This document shows, piece by piece, positions 22,101 to 26,463 of a stretch of DNA of 26,463 nt. The position numbers and the translations under genes are program-made. Origin of the DNA: a virus; the IMG/VR virus record IMGVR_UViG_3300002835_000934, positions 1-26,463 of that record. The stretch is one strand, 5' to 3'. The notes under the pieces were generated by a model. That model worked only from the letters and a program-made list of their open reading frames with translations. It had not been told where the DNA came from and did no database searches. Position 1 is the stretch's first letter. Each line of letters opens with the position of its first letter.

Positions 22101-22889
22101 ATGAATAAATGGCTATACGAATTTAAATCTTTTGAAATTGTAAAAAAAGATGACGGATCAACTAATAAAATTGAACACAATTTTGCCCTATTAAAACCAA
22201 ATAGAAGAATGCGTGAAGAGGCTGATTTATTTTATGCAGCTGAAACATCAAGATTTGCAAAAGCTGGAGTATTGCCTAAAGCCGCATGGAATACTATTTT
22301 ATCAAATGGCGGTGGAAGTATCAGCGAAAATGATCGTGAAGTTTACGGTCAATTATTATTAAAATTTAGAGATTTATCATTTGAATTACAATCTATTTTA
22401 ATTAAAGGCGAATCTGAAAAAAGCGAAAAAGAGAAAGCTCGTGTTGATGAACTTACTTCTGAATTGGAAGATATTAGAAAAGAAATTCATTCATTTGAAA
22501 CTTCTCAAATATCCATTTTTGAAAATACAGCTGAAGCAAAAGCAAGAAATCGTGCAATTTTATGGTGGATATTACATATCGCTTATCAAAAAAATGATCA
22601 AGAATATTTACCAATTTTTAATGGAGAATCCTTTTCTGACAAATTATCTATGTATGATAATTATGAAGATAATGAAGATAAATATGAATTTATTCTTGGC
22701 GTAATTCGCAGAATTACTTATTTAATTACTCTATGGTTTTTAGGTAGAGCTGAGTCAGAGGACGATTTTAAAAATTACGACAAGGCATTTTTAAAAGATA
22801 CGGAAGAGCCTTCTGAAAGTAAAAAAGAAGAAGAGCCATTACAAGAAGTAAATAATATACAAGAAATCGTAGAAATAAAGCCTGAATAA
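22101..22889 (+). CDS. Putative tail assembly chaperone
   Basis: The 262-residue protein sits in the place of tail assembly chaperones, between tube and tape measure. It starts with a strand segment (NKWLYEFKSFEIVKKDDG), continues helical (PNRRMREEADLFYAAETSRF), has a long charged coiled-coil stretch (about residues 90-150), a helix with ARNRAILWWILHIAYQ, and a disordered Glu-rich tail. The mainly helical, charged character fits a protein that coats the tape measure during assembly. No slippery sequence linking it to the next gene was found. Its stop (TAA, 22887-22889) is two bases before the GTG start of the next gene. Confidence 0.5.
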   Translation: MNKWLYEFKSFEIVKKDDGSTNKIEHNFALLKPNRRMREEADLFYAAETSRFAKAGVLPKAAWNTILSNGGGSISENDREVYGQLLLKFRDLSFELQSILIKGESEKSEKEKARVDELTSELEDIRKEIHSFETSQISIFENTAEAKARNRAILWWILHIAYQKNDQEYLPIFNGESFSDKLSMYDNYEDNEDKYEFILGVIRRITYLITLWFLGRAESEDDFKNYDKAFLKDTEEPSESKKEEEPLQEVNNIQEIVEIKPE

Positions 22890-22890
22890 T

Positions 22891-23901
22891 GTGCAAGAGC
22901 ATAGCGAATATGGTAAAATATATAGTGAAATTAGCAAAGGTTTTTCACAGGCAGAAATTAATAATCAGATAATTTATTTTAAACATCCCACTATAGCCGA
23001 ACATTTTGAAAATTACGCTAGTTATGATTTATTAGCTAAAATTGGTAAAAGTAAAGGTCTATCTTCTGAATCTGAAATTATTGACGAGGCTATCAATGGA
23101 GGTTGGTGGTCACGACAAAAAGAAAGTCAAATTTCCTTATTAGAAAAAACTATATCTAATTTAATAAAAACAAAAGAAAAATTACAATTCCTTTCACAAA
23201 AAAAGGATATCGATAGCCAAATTTTAAAAAATAAGGCTATTCTAATGAGTTATAATAAAGAAAGAAGGGATATTATCAGTTATAGTCTAGAAGATTTTAT
23301 TAACAATAGGTTGACTGAACAATTATTAATATTTTTTACATATCAAGATTGCGAATGTAAAAATAAATTTTTTAAAGATATAAAAGATTATTATGAGAAT
23401 AATGAAGATATAATAGAAAAAATTAAAAATACTTATTTTAATTATTCTTCTTTTTTGAATGAAAGAAATATTAAAATGACAGCTTCTTGTGGATTTTTTC
23501 AAAATTTAATTTATTTAAGCGAATCATCTTATGAATTTTGGGGTAGACCTACCGTTCAATGTTCGAAATATCAAATTGATTTATTATTATATGGTAAAAT
23601 GTATAAACAAATTATTAAAAATTATGCAGAAGACGGTAAACCAATAAATGAAGAGGTGCTTTATAATCCAGAAAAATTTGTAGATTGGGTTGAAAATAAA
23701 CAGGGTGGTAATACGGTAAAAAACCAAAAAACAGATAAAAGTAATGCCGTTAGTAGTTATGTTGGGGCGACACGCGAAGATTTAAAAGAATTAGGTGTAA
23801 AAGTGGAAAAAATTAAAGGCAAAAGCCTATTACAGATGGTAGAAGAAAAAGGCGGTACTCTAGAAAAATCTGACTATTTAAATGCGCGTATAAATAATTA
23901 A
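22891..23901 (+). CDS. Unknown tail assembly-region protein
   Basis: The 336-residue protein starts at GTG. An ATG at 22889, overlapping the previous stop, opens a different frame that closes after about 27 codons, so GTG is the start. It contains a helical N-terminal region (QIIYFKHPTIAEHFENYASY), a coiled coil (about residues 75-125), a segment with two Cys (YQDCECKNKFFKD, about 150-162) and a lysine-rich tail with KELGVKVEKIKGKSLLQMVE. I recognise no family. Position before the tape measure gene suggests a second chaperone or a tail-tip factor delivered early. TTAGTGTAA starts at the end of its stop region, so it closes a transcription block. Confidence 0.6.
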   Translation: MQEHSEYGKIYSEISKGFSQAEINNQIIYFKHPTIAEHFENYASYDLLAKIGKSKGLSSESEIIDEAINGGWWSRQKESQISLLEKTISNLIKTKEKLQFLSQKKDIDSQILKNKAILMSYNKERRDIISYSLEDFINNRLTEQLLIFFTYQDCECKNKFFKDIKDYYENNEDIIEKIKNTYFNYSSFLNERNIKMTASCGFFQNLIYLSESSYEFWGRPTVQCSKYQIDLLLYGKMYKQIIKNYAEDGKPINEEVLYNPEKFVDWVENKQGGNTVKNQKTDKSNAVSSYVGATREDLKELGVKVEKIKGKSLLQMVEEKGGTLEKSDYLNARINN

Positions 23902-23911
23902 TTAGTGTAAA
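23900..23911 (+). promoter_or_regulatory. Putative late promoter motif before tape measure gene
   Basis: AATTAGTGTAAA is a perfect copy of the motif, directly after the preceding stop codon. The ATG of the tape measure gene is 31 bases after GTGTAA, and AAGGAT sequences in between could serve as a ribosome site, so this transcript would have a normal leader. Confidence 0.5.
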
Positions 23912-23941
23912 TAATTATATTACAAGGATTAAGGATAATTT

Positions 23942-26463
23942 ATGGCTGCAATTAATTTAGATATTGGCGGTAATACTAGGCGTTTAGACAGGGATATACA
24001 AAAAACTGTCAATAAGGTCTATTCTATAAATCTTAAAACCAAAGGAGACCAACCTTTGGGACGTATTACTGGCAAAGTAAATGAATTTAATAAATCGTTA
24101 GATGCGTCTAACGCTCGTGTTATTGCGTTCGGTGCTAGTGCTGGGATTATATTTGGTTTAGAAAGAGCTTTTGGTGCATTAGTTAGATCCACGATAGAAG
24201 TTCAAAAATCACTCCAGGATATTAATGTTATTCTAAATGTTTCTAGCGAGCAGTTACAAAAATTCGGATCTGGACTTTTTAGTATCGCTCGTAATACTGG
24301 ACAGTCATTTCAAGAAGTTGCTAAAGCAGCAACTGAATTTTCTCGTCAAGGGTTAGGGGTCACAGAAACTTTAAAAAGAACTAATGAAGCCCTTATCCTT
24401 GCACGTTTAAGTGGTTTAGATACAGCCGCGAGTGTAGAAACTTTAACTGCTGCTGTTAACTCCTTTGCAGACCAAGCAGTTACAGCGACAGAAGTTGTAA
24501 ACAAATTTGCCACAGTTGACGCTGCTTTTGCTGTGAGTTCGGCAGATCTAGCAGATGCTATTTCGCGTGTTGGTAGCAGTGCTGCACAATCTGGTGTTAG
24601 TTTAAATGAACTTATTGCTATTGTTACATCTGCTCAACAAACTACTGCTCGTGGTGGTGCTGTAATTGGTAACTCATTTAAAACAATTTTTACGAGACTG
24701 CAAAGAGAAAAAGTTGTAGATCTTTTAGAAAGTTTGGGAATTAGTAACACAGACGCGAATGGTCAAGTAAAATCTACAATTCAACTTTTAACAGATCTTG
24801 GTAAAGTTTATGATACATTAGGTTCTCAACAGCAAGCTTATGTTGCCGAACAGGTTGGTGGCGTTTTCCAAATTAACATTTTAAAAGCTGCTCTTGCTGA
24901 TTTAGGAAAAGAGTTCTCAATATATAATAGCGCATTAAAAGTTTCTGCTGGTGCAACAGACCAAGCTCTTCGTCGTAATGAGGAATTAAATAAATCTTAT
25001 GCAGCACAAATTAACGCATTACAAGAAAATGCCAGACAACTTGCGGCAGCCGGAGGAGAAAGATTATTAGGGCCATCAATTGATCGCCTTGTTGGTGGAA
25101 CTAATGCAATTTTAGGTGGTATAAATGAAGGAGATGGTCAAGGCATCGGTGCTCAATTAGGTAAAGGAATCATTGATGGCCTTGGCCAATTTATAGCTGG
25201 CCCAGGTCTTGTTTTAATTGGCGGCGTATTATTAAAATTATTTAGCGATCTGAGCAAATTTGCTACAGGAAGTTTTCAACAATTATTAGGTTTAAATACA
25301 GCGGCAACACAGCAAAAAGATTTACAACAAAGTATTACTCAAATTTTATCAAAAAATCCAGATCTTTTAAAATTAGCATTACAGGGAACAGAGGGGCTCA
25401 ATACAGCCGCTAACGCTTTACTAGCAAATTTAAAAAATCAAACTGTAGAATTACAAAATCAAGAAAAAGTAGCAGCAAGAATTGCAAAAGCATTTGCGAC
25501 ACAAGCTGGCGTACGTGTTGCCGGTGGGATACCAGTTGTCCCAACTGGAAAAAGTGGTAAAGCCGCTGGTTACATTCCAAATTTTGCAGAAGAATTACAA
25601 GCTAAAGAACTTGGTGCAAAATCTAATGTTAAAGCTGTTCGCGGCATAGGTAAAATTGGTGGAAAGCCTTTTGAAGCTAATAATCAAGAATTTCAATTAA
25701 GAAATTTTGCAGGAACTGGCGAAACCGCAGTTATTCCAAAATATGGAAATGGAATAAAAGAAGCTGCTCAAATGATTGCGCGTGGCGAAAGCGGTTCAGT
25801 TTTAGACAAAAGTGATAGAAATAAAGCGATGGGTTTTGTTCCAAATTTTGCGACTGTTGATACTGTAGCAAATTTACAAAAACAGGCGTCAAAATCAGCT
25901 GGATTATTAAATCAATTATATAATGTTGGGGATCTAAAAGATAAAGGTATTCGTGATGAATATTTCAGACCCACAATAAAACGAGTTGCTTTACAAAAAA
26001 ACGTATCTCAATATACTAAAGAGGCTGATAGTTATATTAAAAATGCTAGAGAAAAAGCTTCTTCTAATCCGTCTTCTATTAATAAAGTATTTCAAAATTT
26101 AAAATATGGTGGTATTCCAATTTACAAATTTACAGATAAAATTAAACCAGAAACTTTACTTGACCCTAAAAAAGATCGTTTTAATAATACTAATATTAAA
26201 GGAGCAATGGGAGAAATTGACTCTCAAAAGCGTTTTGGATCGGGTCGTCGTACAGCAGAAAAACAAGGAGATTTGTTCGGTGCCGATTTTGTTGTTAAAA
26301 AACAAGGTGGAAATTATTTAGTAGAATCAAAAATAACACAAAGAAAAATTCCTGATAATATCCTTATTGCAAAAGCTTTGCAATATGAGGGTAAAACAGC
26401 TGGAGGTAAATATAAAAATAGAACAATAGATGAAGTTAAATTAAAAAATATTATTTTATCTTA
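23942..26463 (+). CDS. Tail tape measure protein with internal nuclease-like domain, 3' end missing
   Basis: The open frame runs from ATG at 23942 to the window edge (840 residues, no stop). Residues about 1-350 are TP901-type tape measure: SLDASNARVIAFGASAGIIF, then the Ala/Thr/Ser-rich helical core with ATEFSRQGLGVTETLKRTNE and ADAISRVGSSAAQSGVSLNE. Hydrophobic, possibly membrane-inserting helices lie at about 405-435 (IAGPGLVLIGGVLLKLF). GYIPNFA (543-549) and GFVPNFA (631-637) follow. Residues about 750-816 then carry E758, D782, E795 and K797 in the order and spacing of a PD-(D/E)XK nuclease core (GADFVV...LVESK). Tape measure proteins set tail length and enter the host envelope on infection, so an embedded nuclease could be delivered or could act in maturation (inference). 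The tape measure call is confident; the nuclease call is tentative. Confidence 0.85.
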   Translation, partial: MAAINLDIGGNTRRLDRDIQKTVNKVYSINLKTKGDQPLGRITGKVNEFNKSLDASNARVIAFGASAGIIFGLERAFGALVRSTIEVQKSLQDINVILNVSSEQLQKFGSGLFSIARNTGQSFQEVAKAATEFSRQGLGVTETLKRTNEALILARLSGLDTAASVETLTAAVNSFADQAVTATEVVNKFATVDAAFAVSSADLADAISRVGSSAAQSGVSLNELIAIVTSAQQTTARGGAVIGNSFKTIFTRLQREKVVDLLESLGISNTDANGQVKSTIQLLTDLGKVYDTLGSQQQAYVAEQVGGVFQINILKAALADLGKEFSIYNSALKVSAGATDQALRRNEELNKSYAAQINALQENARQLAAAGGERLLGPSIDRLVGGTNAILGGINEGDGQGIGAQLGKGIIDGLGQFIAGPGLVLIGGVLLKLFSDLSKFATGSFQQLLGLNTAATQQKDLQQSITQILSKNPDLLKLALQGTEGLNTAANALLANLKNQTVELQNQEKVAARIAKAFATQAGVRVAGGIPVVPTGKSGKAAGYIPNFAEELQAKELGAKSNVKAVRGIGKIGGKPFEANNQEFQLRNFAGTGETAVIPKYGNGIKEAAQMIARGESGSVLDKSDRNKAMGFVPNFATVDTVANLQKQASKSAGLLNQLYNVGDLKDKGIRDEYFRPTIKRVALQKNVSQYTKEADSYIKNAREKASSNPSSINKVFQNLKYGGIPIYKFTDKIKPETLLDPKKDRFNNTNIKGAMGEIDSQKRFGSGRRTAEKQGDLFGADFVVKKQGGNYLVESKITQRKIPDNILIAKALQYEGKTAGGKYKNRTIDEVKLKNIILS

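Noticed and set aside
22875-22895. Programmed frameshift joining the 22101 and 22891 genes
   Set aside because: It would need a +1 shift in a very short overlap window (the second frame has a stop at 22876-22878), and no slippery heptamer is present. A separate GTG start is simpler.
26106-26321. Open frame overlapping the tape measure gene
   Set aside because: It is a different frame inside the tape measure coding sequence with no start context; the tape measure frame is continuous through it.
1-26463. tRNA genes, integrase, attachment sites or insertion sequences
   Set aside because: No cloverleaf with a CCA-type acceptor, no recombinase or transposase gene and no terminal inverted repeats were recognised; temperate or virulent lifestyle cannot be decided from this window.

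Overview
This window is a contiguous piece of a tailed double-stranded DNA phage (Caudoviricetes), or an integrated copy of one. It carries the packaging, host-recognition, lysis, head and tail-tube genes, all on the + strand and tightly packed, with several 1-14 base overlaps and no gene-free stretch longer than about 100 bases. The DNA is AT-rich throughout, by eye about one third GC. A lipobox protein and coiled-coil membrane proteins beside an M15-type endolysin point to a Gram-negative (diderm) host. Most starts sit behind plain A/T tracts with no Shine-Dalgarno sequence, which would fit a Bacteroidota-like or similar low-GC host, but that is only a guess. No sheath gene lies next to the tail-tube gene, so a siphovirus-like, non-contractile tail is favoured.

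Layout: (1) 1-4922, regulation and packaging: the end of an unknown gene, a sigma-like factor with a four-cysteine insert, a helix-turn-helix/coiled-coil protein that may be the small terminase, a C2H2-finger plus ERCC4-type nuclease, and the large terminase. (2) 4965-6866, portal. (3) 6905-12031, adhesion module: a small beta-rich protein, a 987-residue fibre ending in 20 tandem cysteine-bearing beta-helix coils, a small unknown protein, a second fibre protein, and a short protein ending inside a PKD-like domain. (4) 12070-14151, lysis cassette: lipoprotein, coiled-coil membrane protein, a 39-residue membrane protein, a two-TM holin candidate, and a peptidoglycan-binding/M15 endolysin. (5) 14196-17730, head: protease-scaffold fusion, decoration protein, major capsid protein, then a strong terminator. 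(6) 17818-20601, DNA-binding-like protein and head-tail connector/tail completion genes. (7) 20647-21774, tail tube, then a second strong terminator. (8) 21867-26463, tail assembly genes and a tape measure protein that runs off the window.

The gene blocks are punctuated by a recurrent intergenic motif, TTAGTGTAAW, with perfect copies before the portal, the 6905 gene, the protease-scaffold gene and the tape measure gene, and near copies before other block starts. I read it as the phage's late promoter and the sigma-like protein at 264-974 as a candidate for recognising it. At several blocks the motif ends 8 bases before the start codon, so the mRNAs could be leaderless.

The most unusual observation is in the tape measure protein. 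After a TP901-like N-terminal half it has two G(Y/F)(I/V)PNFA motifs and then a segment with the E...D...ExK signature of a PD-(D/E)XK nuclease, suggesting that a nuclease-like domain is carried inside the tail.
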